Assembly: GCF_026130045.1 (NCBI RefSeq)
Contig: NZ_JAIBNX010000036.1
Location: 1 to 51,173 of the forward strand
Reading direction: 5' to 3'
DNA length: 51,173 nt
Origin: Micromonospora sp. CPCC 205371
Lineage (GTDB): Bacteria; Actinomycetota; Actinomycetes; Mycobacteriales; Micromonosporaceae
The position numbers and the translations under genes were made by a program. The notes beneath the pieces are model-generated. The model worked only from the letters and a program-made list of their open reading frames with translations, ran no database searches and was not told where the DNA came from. The stretch's first letter is position 1. Each line of letters begins with the position of its first letter. This document shows, piece after piece, positions 41,934 through 50,180 of this stretch.

Positions 41934-43940
41934 TTAGGCCGTTGCTGTCAAGGTGAAGTGGTCGGCGTTGATGTGTCCCCAGCCGCCGGTGTTGTTGTCG
42001 ACGATTTGGATTTGTGCGGTGCGTCCGTTGAGGTTGCTCAGGTCCCAGGTGGTCCAGCGAAGGTATTCCTCGTTGCGTCCGGTGGCGGTGCGGACGACTT
42101 GCCCGCCGACGACGAGGTTTACTGTGGTGGGTGTGCCGGTGGTGTTGGGGTGGTTGCCTCCGCCGAGTAGGAATTTGAGGTAGCGCTGGTTGATGGTGAA
42201 GGTGGGTGAGGTCAGGGTTCCTGTGGTGGCGTCGCCGTTGAGGTAGGTGTTGACCAGGCCGTCGCCGAGGTATCCGCTGACGTGCTGCTGGTTGGGCAGG
42301 GTGCCGGTGGCCGGGGCGGTGCCGAATGCGGTTCCGGTGCGGGTCCAGGATCCGTAGGTGTTGTTTTCGAAGTTGGCCAGCACGGTCCCGGACGGAATGG
42401 GTAGCGCGTTGATGTTGCGCAGGGTGCGGATGGTGAGGTTGGCGAAGGTGGCGGCGCCGCCGTCGGTGTAGAGGGCGATGCCGTTGTCGCCGGGGGCGCC
42501 GAACACCTGGCTGGAGTGCACGTACTTGCCGTCGTCGACGAACATCTCGATGGTGGTGCGGTCCACCAGGATGCGCAGCCGGACGTTTTTGCGTGCGGGG
42601 TCGTAAGGGCTTTTGCTTTCCAGGAAGCGGTTGGTGTGGTCGGGGTGGTTGGTGTATCCGCGGTTGAGGTAGGCGTAGTCGCCATAGACACCGACGTCGG
42701 CGTGGCGGGTGCCGTCGGCGGACTTGCGTAGCTGCAAACCGACGTTGTTGAGCTGGCTCCAGCTGATGTCGGTGGTGAGCTCGTATGCCTCGCCGGTGAA
42801 CGTGAGCGGGACGATTCCGTTGACCTGTACGGTGCCGAGGTTGGTGGTGCCGGCGACGATGTTGTTGAGGCCGTTGACCGGTTGTGACACCAGGCTGTAT
42901 CCGCCGGTGCTTTGCCGCTTGAGTCTTATCTCACGCACGATGGAGTTGGTGCCGTTGAAGCCGTCGTTGGCCCAGGTCGGTGTGTTGGCTGAGTAGTCCC
43001 AGTTGTTCATCCAGCCGATGCCGTAGCGGCTGCCCTGCGGGTTGGTGGGGTTTTCCCAGGTCACCGCGGCGTACCAGTCCCAGCCGTAGTCGAGCCATTG
43101 GTGCGTTGTGTCTTGCTGGAAGCCGGCGCCGGTGAAGGTGCCGGTCCAGTAGGCGTAGGTGTTCGGCTGGCCGATGGCCTTGCCGTTTGCTGATGCGCCG
43201 ATGACCCATTTGGTGGTGCCGTCGTCGGCCACCATCCTGAACAGGTCGGGGCATTCAAGCACGCCGAGGCCGGGCATGCGCCATTCGCCGGCCCGCTGCC
43301 AGGTCCGGAGGTTGGTGGAGGTGTAGAAGCTGAGTTGGTCGTTTTCGGCGAGCACGGTGACCCACCGGTTCCGGTCGGCGTCCCAGATGGTTTTCGGGTC
43401 GCGGAAGTCGACCCGGCCGGGGTTGGGGATGACCGGCGTGGAGCTGTAGTTGCGGAAGGTGGCGCCACCGTCGGTGGAGTACCACAAGAATTGGGCTTGG
43501 GCGTTGTTGTTCGTGGCGTGTGCCTGGGTGGCCAGGACGACCACGGCGTTGGCGCCGAAGCCGGCGGTGTTGTTGGCGTCGATGACCGGTGAGCCAGACC
43601 AGATGCTGCCGTTGGGGGTGGTGTCTTTGGGGACGGCATCACCGCGGTCGGTGAACTGGACGAGGTCGGTGCTGGTGGAGCGCCGCCACGCGGTGTGGTT
43701 GGTGTTCGGGTAGTCGCTGTTGTAGAGGTAGTAGTAGTGGAACTGCCCGTTGAGGTAGATCGGGCGTTGAGGGTCGTTCATCCACCGGTCTGGGACGATG
43801 TGGTGGTACTGCGGGCGGTAGGTGGTTGCCGCGACCGGCGTCGCGTCGATACGCGGGGGCGGGATGGTGGATACGAGCAGCAGTGCCAGCACACCGAGAA
43901 GCGCGCTGTTGCGAGCGATGGTGGTGGGGGTTGGTTTCAC
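41934..43940 (-). CDS. Secreted GH32 levanase/inulinase with C-terminal jelly-roll domain
   Basis: Exported GH32 fructan hydrolase of 668 aa. It has a signal peptide of about 35 residues and a five-bladed propeller. The nucleophile Asp56 is in WMNDPQ, the transition-state Asp181 in FRDPKT and the acid/base Glu229 in LECPD. A GH32 C-terminal beta-sandwich (about 355-505) and an extra C-terminal domain (about 515-668, ending WGHINADHFTL) follow; the latter often accompanies GH32 enzymes and probably binds carbohydrate. It would release fructose or fructo-oligosaccharides from levan or inulin outside the cell. GTG start with AGGAGGGG upstream. Last gene of the operon, 40 bp after the cytoplasmic GH32. 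Confidence 0.93.
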   Translation of the reverse strand: MKPTPTTIARNSALLGVLALLLVSTIPPPRIDATPVAATTYRPQYHHIVPDRWMNDPQRPIYLNGQFHYYYLYNSDYPNTNHTAWRRSTSTDLVQFTDRGDAVPKDTTPNGSIWSGSPVIDANNTAGFGANAVVVLATQAHATNNNAQAQFLWYSTDGGATFRNYSSTPVIPNPGRVDFRDPKTIWDADRNRWVTVLAENDQLSFYTSTNLRTWQRAGEWRMPGLGVLECPDLFRMVADDGTTKWVIGASANGKAIGQPNTYAYWTGTFTGAGFQQDTTHQWLDYGWDWYAAVTWENPTNPQGSRYGIGWMNNWDYSANTPTWANDGFNGTNSIVREIRLKRQSTGGYSLVSQPVNGLNNIVAGTTNLGTVQVNGIVPLTFTGEAYELTTDISWSQLNNVGLQLRKSADGTRHADVGVYGDYAYLNRGYTNHPDHTNRFLESKSPYDPARKNVRLRILVDRTTIEMFVDDGKYVHSSQVFGAPGDNGIALYTDGGAATFANLTIRTLRNINALPIPSGTVLANFENNTYGSWTRTGTAFGTAPATGTLPNQQHVSGYLGDGLVNTYLNGDATTGTLTSPTFTINQRYLKFLLGGGNHPNTTGTPTTVNLVVGGQVVRTATGRNEEYLRWTTWDLSNLNGRTAQIQIVDNNTGGWGHINADHFTLTATA

Positions 43941-43980
43941 AGGGGTGCCCCTCCTGTTCTGGTGACCCCCGGCGTCTCAT

Positions 43981-45411
43981 CTAGCAGGCGTCGGGGGTCT
44001 GCAACTGCCAGACGGTGATCACCGCCTGGGTTCCTTCCGGGCCACGCAGGTGCAGCGACGCGTGCCCGGTCGGGGTGGTGGGGTAGAGCCGTTCGGTGAA
44101 GACGACGCCGTCGGGCAGGAACACCTCCGCGACGGATCCGTCCAGCAGCAGCCGCACGTCAAGGGCGTCGGCGCTGCCGGTTGTGTGTGCGGTGGCGTTG
44201 CGGGCGGCTCGTTCTGGGTGCTGTACCTGTCGGTGTAGTTCTGCGTGTCCGGTTGCGGGGTCGATCGTGACGGTTAGCCATTTGTCGTCCAGGGAGAGGG
44301 CGAGCGTTGTCGGGTGCCGCTGCGGGCTGTGCAGGCGGATCTCGATGTCGAGCGGACCTGGTGGCAGGTCCAGGGTTTGCGGTTTGTCCCGCACGGCCAG
44401 GACGTGTGGGGTGGCTGTGCCGCGCAGGGTGTGCAGTTCCGGTGCCGGGGACGAGATGAGGCGGCCGGCTGGGTTGAGGGTCAGGACGCGGGGCAGGGTC
44501 AGTAGGCCGGCCCAGCCGGCTGCCCGCACCTCGGCGTCGGTGCGGTCCTCCCAGGACCAGCCCCACAGCAGCGTGCGCTCCGGCGACGCCAGGACGGCGG
44601 GGGCGTAGAAGTCGCGGCCGGCGTCGACGAGTCCGCCGTGGGCGGGGGTGAAGCGGGGCGCGCCGCCGGTCATGTCGAGGTCTCCGACGAGGTAGGCGAC
44701 GCGGCCGAGGACCTCGCCGGCCCACAGGGAAACGATCAGGACCCATCGGTCGCCTAGACGGACCAGCTGGGGGCATTCCCAGATGTCCGCCGGGGCGCAC
44801 CGCGCGGCCACCGGGTCCTGTGTGGACAGCAGCGGTCCCAGGTAGGTCCACTGGTACAGGTCGTCGCACGCGTAGAGCAGCACGGTGGCGGCGCCGCCGC
44901 CGGCCAGGCCAGCGCCGACGAGCCCGTAGCGGCGCCCGCCGACGGTGAACACGAACGGGTCGCGGTAGCCGACCAGGTCGAGGCCTTGCGGGGCGCGGGC
45001 GGCGGCGTATGGATGCTTGCGCCATGACCGAAGCTGCTCCTCCTGGGACGTGGCCAGGCCGATGCTCGCATCCAGGACGCTGTCGCCGATCGCGGTGTAC
45101 ACAGCCGTGGGGGTCCCGTCGTCGTCGACGACGCAGCCGGACCAGCAGCCACCGGCGTCCAGGTGTCCGGGTGTCGGGGTGAGCGCGATGGGTTCGGGGT
45201 GCCAGTGCACGAGGTCAGGACTGCTGGCATGTCCCCAATGAATGTCCGCGTGTACCGGGGCGGACGGATTGTGTTGGTAGAACAGGTGGTAACGGCCGTT
45301 CCACCAGAATGGACCGTTGGGGTCGTTGACCCATCCGGTGGCGGGTCGCACGTGCAGGGCGGGGAACGCGCGGTCCTGGGTCCGGTTCTCCACGGGGTCG
45401 GCGATGGTCAT
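43981..45411 (-). CDS. Cytoplasmic GH32 beta-fructosidase (sucrose/fructo-oligosaccharide hydrolase)
   Basis: This 476-aa GH32 enzyme has no signal peptide. Catalytic residues are Asp30 (WVNDPNGP), Asp151 (YRDPF) and Glu212 (WECP). Size and motifs fit intracellular sucrose or sucrose-6-phosphate hydrolases. Because the operon encodes an ABC importer rather than a PTS, the likely substrate is unphosphorylated sucrose or short fructans. It lies 55 bp downstream of the second permease gene. Confidence 0.93.
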   Translation of the reverse strand: MTIADPVENRTQDRAFPALHVRPATGWVNDPNGPFWWNGRYHLFYQHNPSAPVHADIHWGHASSPDLVHWHPEPIALTPTPGHLDAGGCWSGCVVDDDGTPTAVYTAIGDSVLDASIGLATSQEEQLRSWRKHPYAAARAPQGLDLVGYRDPFVFTVGGRRYGLVGAGLAGGGAATVLLYACDDLYQWTYLGPLLSTQDPVAARCAPADIWECPQLVRLGDRWVLIVSLWAGEVLGRVAYLVGDLDMTGGAPRFTPAHGGLVDAGRDFYAPAVLASPERTLLWGWSWEDRTDAEVRAAGWAGLLTLPRVLTLNPAGRLISSPAPELHTLRGTATPHVLAVRDKPQTLDLPPGPLDIEIRLHSPQRHPTTLALSLDDKWLTVTIDPATGHAELHRQVQHPERAARNATAHTTGSADALDVRLLLDGSVAEVFLPDGVVFTERLYPTTPTGHASLHLRGPEGTQAVITVWQLQTPDAC

Positions 45412-45466
45412 CGGCTACCGCTTTCGGTTGAAGGCCTGCGGAGCGGGCTGTGCCGGGCAGCGGGGG

Positions 45467-46375
45467 TCATCCCTTGACGCCGGTGGAGGCGATGCTGTTG
45501 ACGAAGGCTCGCTGGAAGGCCAGGAACAGCACCAGGACGGGCAGGGTGATGAGCGTGGAGTACGCCATGATCTCGCCCCAGTGGACCCTGAGCTGGAAGA
45601 AGTAGGAGACGCCGACCATGACCGGCCGCAGGTCCTGGGTCTGTACCACCATGAGGGGCCACAGGTAGGAATTCCACGCCGGCAGGAAGGTCAGGATCGA
45701 GACGGTGGCCACGGCGGGTCCGGACAGTGGCATGACAACGGTTCGGTAGATCCGGAACCAGCCCGCGCCGTCGACCCGCGCCGCTTCGTCGAGCTCACGG
45801 GGGATGCTCTGGAAGTAGGAGTAGAACAGGTAGATGGAGAAGGCGTTGGCGACAAAGGGCAGGATCTGCACCCGGTAGGTGTCCAGCCAGCCTTCGCTCA
45901 TCGTCAGCTGCAGGCCGTGCATGGTGAGCCAGGGCAGCTTGTTCACCCACCACACCAGTGGCAGCGCGAACGTCTCGAAGGGCACCACCAGGGTGGCGAT
46001 CACCACGCTCAGCGCGGCGCGACGCCCCGGCCAGGCCAGGCGAGACAGCGCGAAGGCCGCCATGCTGTTCACCAGCACACCGAGCGCCACCGTCACCAGC
46101 GAGACGAACAGTGAGTTGAGCAGAAACCGGGCGGCCGGCACCGTCTCGAACACGCCGGCATAGTTGCTCAGGGAGATGTCACCGACCGGCAGGAAGGCAC
46201 GCACCGAGCCCATGTCCTTGAAGATGTCAGTGTCGGACTTCAGCGAGGAGACGAACATGAACAGCATGGGCGCGGCGAACACGGCGACACACAGCAGGCG
46301 GGCGGCCAGCACGGCAGCCCGCGCGGCGTGGGGTCGGCGGCGGTGCTGGGCACCGCGGATGGCGGGCATCGCCAT
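45467..46375 (-). CDS. Sugar ABC transporter permease (MalG type)
   Basis: This is a 302-aa inner-membrane permease with about six helices. The EAA loop is present (ELDEAARVDGAGWFRIYRTV), which docks the shared ATPase. The C-terminus FVNSIASTGVKG is typical of MalG-type permeases. The start MAMPAIRG is chosen because the upstream permease stops 2 bp before this ATG. It pairs with the following permease and probably imports fructans or sucrose. Confidence 0.95.
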   Translation of the reverse strand: MAMPAIRGAQHRRRPHAARAAVLAARLLCVAVFAAPMLFMFVSSLKSDTDIFKDMGSVRAFLPVGDISLSNYAGVFETVPAARFLLNSLFVSLVTVALGVLVNSMAAFALSRLAWPGRRAALSVVIATLVVPFETFALPLVWWVNKLPWLTMHGLQLTMSEGWLDTYRVQILPFVANAFSIYLFYSYFQSIPRELDEAARVDGAGWFRIYRTVVMPLSGPAVATVSILTFLPAWNSYLWPLMVVQTQDLRPVMVGVSYFFQLRVHWGEIMAYSTLITLPVLVLFLAFQRAFVNSIASTGVKG

Positions 46376-46377
46376 GG

Positions 46378-47322
46378 CTAGGCCTTCCTTTCTCGGGTCA
46401 GCCACCGCTGGATCAGCGAGACGGTGAGCACCAGCAGGAAGAAGACCACCGAGATGGCCGAGGCGTAGGCGGTCTGCTGCTGCTGGTAGCCGACCCGCAC
46501 GGCCTGGTAGACCATCGTCGACGTCGCGTCCAGCGGGCCACCGGCGGTCATGACGTGGACCTGGGTGAACAGGCTCAACGCGGCGATAGTGATCGTCACA
46601 AGGATGAACGTGCGGGTGTTTCGCAGGCCGGGCCAGGTGATGTAACGGAACTTCTGCCACGTGCCCGCACCGTCCAGGTCCGCGGCCTCATACAGTTCCC
46701 CCGGGATGGTCTGCAGCCCGGACAACCAGATCACCATGTGGAACCCGACCGCCTGCCACACCGACATGAGCATGATCGCAGGAAGGGCGGTGCTGGTGTC
46801 GTTGAGCCAGTCGATCCGCACCACGTTGCCGGTCGTCCAATGCAGCATGCTGTTGACCAGCCCGTCCTGCTGGTACATAAACCGCCACAGGATCGACACC
46901 ACCACAATGGACGTGACCACCGGGATGAAGTACAGCGTCCGGAAGATGTTGGTGCCGCGCATCTTCACGTTCACCAGCAGCGCCAGCAGCAGAGCGAACC
47001 CCGATTGGACCGGCACGATGACGGCGGCGAAGAACAGCGTATTGCGCAACGACTTCCAGAACACCGGATCGTGCAGCAGCCTTTGGAAGTTGTCCAGGCC
47101 GATGAACTCCAGCGGCTTGGGACTGATCAGGCGCGCGTCGGTGAAGGCCAGCGCGAACCCGAGCGCGACCGGCACGAAGAAGAACAGGATGAGCAGGACA
47201 CCGGAAGGGGCGATCATAAGCAGCCCGGTTCGTCGCTGATCCCGTCGCTGTCCGCGATCGTGGCGCCGCGGCGCCGGCTTCGGCTCGGCGACGACCGGGG
47301 CCGGTGAGATGCTGACGGCCAT
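46378..47322 (-). CDS. Sugar ABC transporter permease (MalF type)
   Basis: This is a 314-aa permease with six helices after a basic N-terminus. FIGLDNFQRLL and the EAA loop (ELYEAADLDGAGTWQKFRYI) are canonical, in contrast to the fused permease at 7678-9423. The ATG at 47322 has GGAGAG 8 nt upstream. It follows the binding-protein gene by 62 bp. Confidence 0.95.
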   Translation of the reverse strand: MAVSISPAPVVAEPKPAPRRHDRGQRRDQRRTGLLMIAPSGVLLILFFFVPVALGFALAFTDARLISPKPLEFIGLDNFQRLLHDPVFWKSLRNTLFFAAVIVPVQSGFALLLALLVNVKMRGTNIFRTLYFIPVVTSIVVVSILWRFMYQQDGLVNSMLHWTTGNVVRIDWLNDTSTALPAIMLMSVWQAVGFHMVIWLSGLQTIPGELYEAADLDGAGTWQKFRYITWPGLRNTRTFILVTITIAALSLFTQVHVMTAGGPLDATSTMVYQAVRVGYQQQQTAYASAISVVFFLLVLTVSLIQRWLTRERKA

Positions 47323-47384
47323 TGTTTGTCTCTCCAAAGGCGGTGCGCGCGGGGTGCGGACTGGCGCCCGCACCCCGCGAACGA

Positions 47385-48671
47385 TCAGAAGCCGTAGTAG
47401 TTGTTGGACTTCAGGTCCCGGTCGATCTCGTTCGCCGCGCGGTCCAGGATCTGCTTGGGGTCACCGCCAGCGATGATGTCCTGCGTCGCCTTCGCGAACG
47501 TGGTCGTCAGGTACGGATATCCCGGTGTCGGCGGACGCACCATGGCCAGCTTCCTGGACTCCTCCAGAAAGAACCGCTTCTCCCCGCCGGGCTGCCAGCC
47601 AGGAGCCAGCGCCGCCGCTTCCTCCGTAGCCGGGATCACGTTCTGCTTTTCGGCGAACGCAGCGATGCTCTTGGCCGTCAAAGAGGACCGCAGGTACTCC
47701 ATCGCGGTCGCCTTGTCCGCGCAGCTGCTGCTGACCGCCCACTGCCACGATCCGCCACCGATCTTGGGACCGTTACCGAAGTCCGGTGGCGGCAGCACCA
47801 CCCCGTCCTCGACCTTGCTCAACGAGCCTGAGTTCCAGATCCCGGACCAGACCATCGCCGACTTGCCGTTGACGAAATCGGCGAACGCGTCCTGGCTCGA
47901 CCTCTGCGGCGAGTAGCCCTGCTTCACCAAACCCTGCAACCATCTCGCCCAGGCCAACGCCTTGTCCCCGTTGAGCACACCGCTGGACGTCTTGTACGTG
48001 TCACGGTCGATCAGGTCCCCGCCGAAACTCTGCAGGAACGGCGAGTAGGCGTACGTCCACCACTCGGTCGTCGTGTCGCCGGTGCCCAAATCGAAAGTGA
48101 TCGGGTACTTGCCACTCGACTTGATCGCCCGTAGGGCCCGATCGAACTCGGTAGCAGTCCATGGCTGCTCGAGAGTGGGGATACGCACGCCGGCCGCGTT
48201 CAGCGCGGACTTACGGGCGAACAGCCCCAGCGCCGCCTCGTAGTACCCGACCGAATACGTCTTTCCCTGGTACGTGCCCACCGTGCTTGGCAGTTGCTTG
48301 GCCAGCAGATCAGCGGGAATCTCCAGCGGGACCAGGTAGCCGGCGTACGCCCAGTTGGGCACGGTGGGCGCGTCGGTGTCCAGGATGCACGGCAGCTTCT
48401 TCGCGGTCGCTGCCGCCACGACCGCCTCGTTGTACGCCGCCTGCGGGAACGCCTGCACCGTAATCTTCTTCTCCGGGTGCGCGGCGTTCCAGTCGGCCAC
48501 GATCTGCTCGACGACCGCCAACTCCTCCGGGTTGCCCGCGTTGTGCGTCCACAGTGTCAGGCCACCATCGGCCGACGTACCCGTGCCCTCGCCTGACCCA
48601 CACGCCGCCGAACCGGCCAACACGGCGGCCGCGAGAGCGGATGCCAACAGCCGTCTTTTCAAGGGTTTCAT
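47385..48671 (-). CDS. Sugar ABC solute-binding lipoprotein
   Basis: Family-1 extracellular binding protein of 428 aa. The signal peptide ends with a lipobox SAAC (Cys24). LWTHNAGNPEEL, KITVQAFPQAAYNEAV and later GGSWQWAVSSSC fit carbohydrate-binding proteins of this family. GAGGAGAAA precedes the ATG. It captures the sugar for the two permeases downstream; with two GH32 genes alongside, sucrose or fructo-oligosaccharides are likely. No ATPase gene is present in the operon, so a shared MsiK-type ATPase elsewhere probably powers transport. Confidence 0.94.
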   Translation of the reverse strand: MKPLKRRLLASALAAAVLAGSAACGSGEGTGTSADGGLTLWTHNAGNPEELAVVEQIVADWNAAHPEKKITVQAFPQAAYNEAVVAAATAKKLPCILDTDAPTVPNWAYAGYLVPLEIPADLLAKQLPSTVGTYQGKTYSVGYYEAALGLFARKSALNAAGVRIPTLEQPWTATEFDRALRAIKSSGKYPITFDLGTGDTTTEWWTYAYSPFLQSFGGDLIDRDTYKTSSGVLNGDKALAWARWLQGLVKQGYSPQRSSQDAFADFVNGKSAMVWSGIWNSGSLSKVEDGVVLPPPDFGNGPKIGGGSWQWAVSSSCADKATAMEYLRSSLTAKSIAAFAEKQNVIPATEEAAALAPGWQPGGEKRFFLEESRKLAMVRPPTPGYPYLTTTFAKATQDIIAGGDPKQILDRAANEIDRDLKSNNYYGF

Positions 48672-48840
48672 CCGTGATTTCTCCTCAACTACAGCGCCCC
48701 GTCACGGGCGTCGCCTGCTTCAGACATCGAATTCGGCATGGCTACGCCCGCCTTCGCGGTACGAGCGCGACGGCCATGGCCAACCGGAAGTGGTCCCGCC
48801 GCCCCGGATCCACGTCGCCGGGCAGCGACAGATTCAGGTA

Positions 48841-49869
48841 TCAGAGCGCCGGCGGAGGCCCCACCGACTCGCGTCGAACGATCGGGCAGGGCAGCAGTAC
48901 ACGCTCCACCGGGACTTGCGGATCGGTGATCCGGGCGATGAGCGCGTCGACCGCCCACGCACCCATCGCGTAGTGCGGCAACGCGACCGTGGTCAGCCCC
49001 GGCAGCAAACCCTCGCTGATCTCTTCCTGGTCATCGAAGCCGACAATCGACACGTCGGCGGGGATGCGCAGCCCGAGCGCCGCAGCGGCCTGGTAGGCGC
49101 CCATCGCGACGCGGTCGTTAAAGCAAAACAACGCGGTCGGGCGCCGCTCGCTGCCCAGCATCTGCAACGTGGCGGCATAGCCCTCCCGGGCCACCGGCGG
49201 AACCGACACCACCAGCCCGGGGTCGAACGGGACACCGGCCTCCCGTAGGCCACGCTGAAAACCGGCCAGCCGGCCCCAGGTAGCCGGGATATCGCCGCTG
49301 TGGTTGATAAAACCCACCCTGCGGTGCCCATGATCGAGCAACTCCTTCGTCGCCAGATACGCCCCGTCCTGCTCGTCAGGCACCACCGAGGGCAACTCCG
49401 CGGTGTCGTCCTCAGCATCCAGCAGCACCGTCGGCACCGTCCGCAGCTGCTCCGGCACCCGCACCACCCGGTGGTACATGGTCGTATAGAGCACACCGTC
49501 CACCCGCCCCCGAATCAGCGCGCTGATCTCCTTGCGCTCCAGCTCCGGGTCCAGGCCACTGTTGAGCAGCATCAGCAACCAGCCATGCTTGCTCGCCGCC
49601 TCCTGCGCTCCCAACACCATCCGCCCGGCGAACGGCGTCGTCGTCACCTCGTCACCCAGCAGCCCCAACGTCTTGGTGCGCTGCGCGCGCAACTGCCGGG
49701 CGACCTCGTTGGGCACGTAGCCAAGACGCCGCGCGACCTCGTGGATCCGCTGCCGCGTCTCGGCGCTCACCCGCGCCCCGGCCACCTCGTTGAGCACCAA
49801 CGACACGGTCGTCACCGACACACCGGCCGCCTCGGCCACCGTGCGGATCTTCACCCTCGGTCTCGCCAT
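48841..49869 (-). CDS. LacI family transcriptional regulator
   Basis: This 342-aa LacI repressor has an N-terminal HTH (TVAEAAGVSVTTVSLVLN, about residues 10-27), a hinge helix (YVPNEVARQL) and a periplasmic-binding-protein-like effector domain. It probably represses its own gene and the fructan operon until a fructose or sucrose-type inducer binds. Two operator-like palindromes lie just upstream (49879-49896 and 49921-49938). I start it at MARPRV; an in-frame TTG 15 bp upstream is less likely. The binding-protein gene begins 169 bp downstream. Confidence 0.94.
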   Translation of the reverse strand: MARPRVKIRTVAEAAGVSVTTVSLVLNEVAGARVSAETRQRIHEVARRLGYVPNEVARQLRAQRTKTLGLLGDEVTTTPFAGRMVLGAQEAASKHGWLLMLLNSGLDPELERKEISALIRGRVDGVLYTTMYHRVVRVPEQLRTVPTVLLDAEDDTAELPSVVPDEQDGAYLATKELLDHGHRRVGFINHSGDIPATWGRLAGFQRGLREAGVPFDPGLVVSVPPVAREGYAATLQMLGSERRPTALFCFNDRVAMGAYQAAAALGLRIPADVSIVGFDDQEEISEGLLPGLTTVALPHYAMGAWAVDALIARITDPQVPVERVLLPCPIVRRESVGPPPAL

Positions 49870-49878
49870 CTCAGCACC

Positions 49879-49896
49879 TGCCAAACCCTTTTATCA
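49879..49896. promoter_or_regulatory. LacI-type operator 1 (proximal)
   Basis: TGCCAAACCCTTTTATCA matches the complement of operator 2 at 16 of 18 positions. It begins 10 bp upstream of the lacI start codon, overlapping its ribosome-binding region. Confidence 0.7.
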
Positions 49897-49920
49897 CTGG
49901 GATGAAGAACACTCTGTGTC

Positions 49921-49938
49921 TGATAAAACGGTTTGTCA
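49921..49938. promoter_or_regulatory. LacI-type operator 2 (distal), overlapping -35
   Basis: TGATAAAACGGTTTGTCA is an imperfect palindrome with the central CG typical of LacI-family operators. It overlaps a minus-strand TTGACA (49939-49934) that could be the -35 of lacI. Its centre is 42 bp from that of operator 1. Confidence 0.75.
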
Positions 49939-49944
49939 ACGAAG

Positions 49945-50180
49945 CTAAACCGACGTTACATGACCGAAACATTCGCCGGCCCACCCAGCAGATTCCGCAC
50001 CGTCGACTCGCTGCCTGCGGACCGGGTCGGGTTTGTCGGTTCCACGACTGTCTCGGGAGGGGTCGGCCGTCGTGATGACGATCCGGGTGATGTCGTTCGC
50101 CGCCGCAGAAATGGCGGCGGGTTCGGCCACACCACCCGCGCCCTCTGCCAGCGCGGTCGGTACTCGTTGACCGGTCCGCG
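49945..50180. other. Intergenic, no gene seen
   Basis: Between the lacI promoter and the 3' end of the amidohydrolase. The minus strand contains a short coherent-looking frame (AAANDITRIVITTADP) that may be gene debris; I cannot identify it. Confidence 0.4.
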
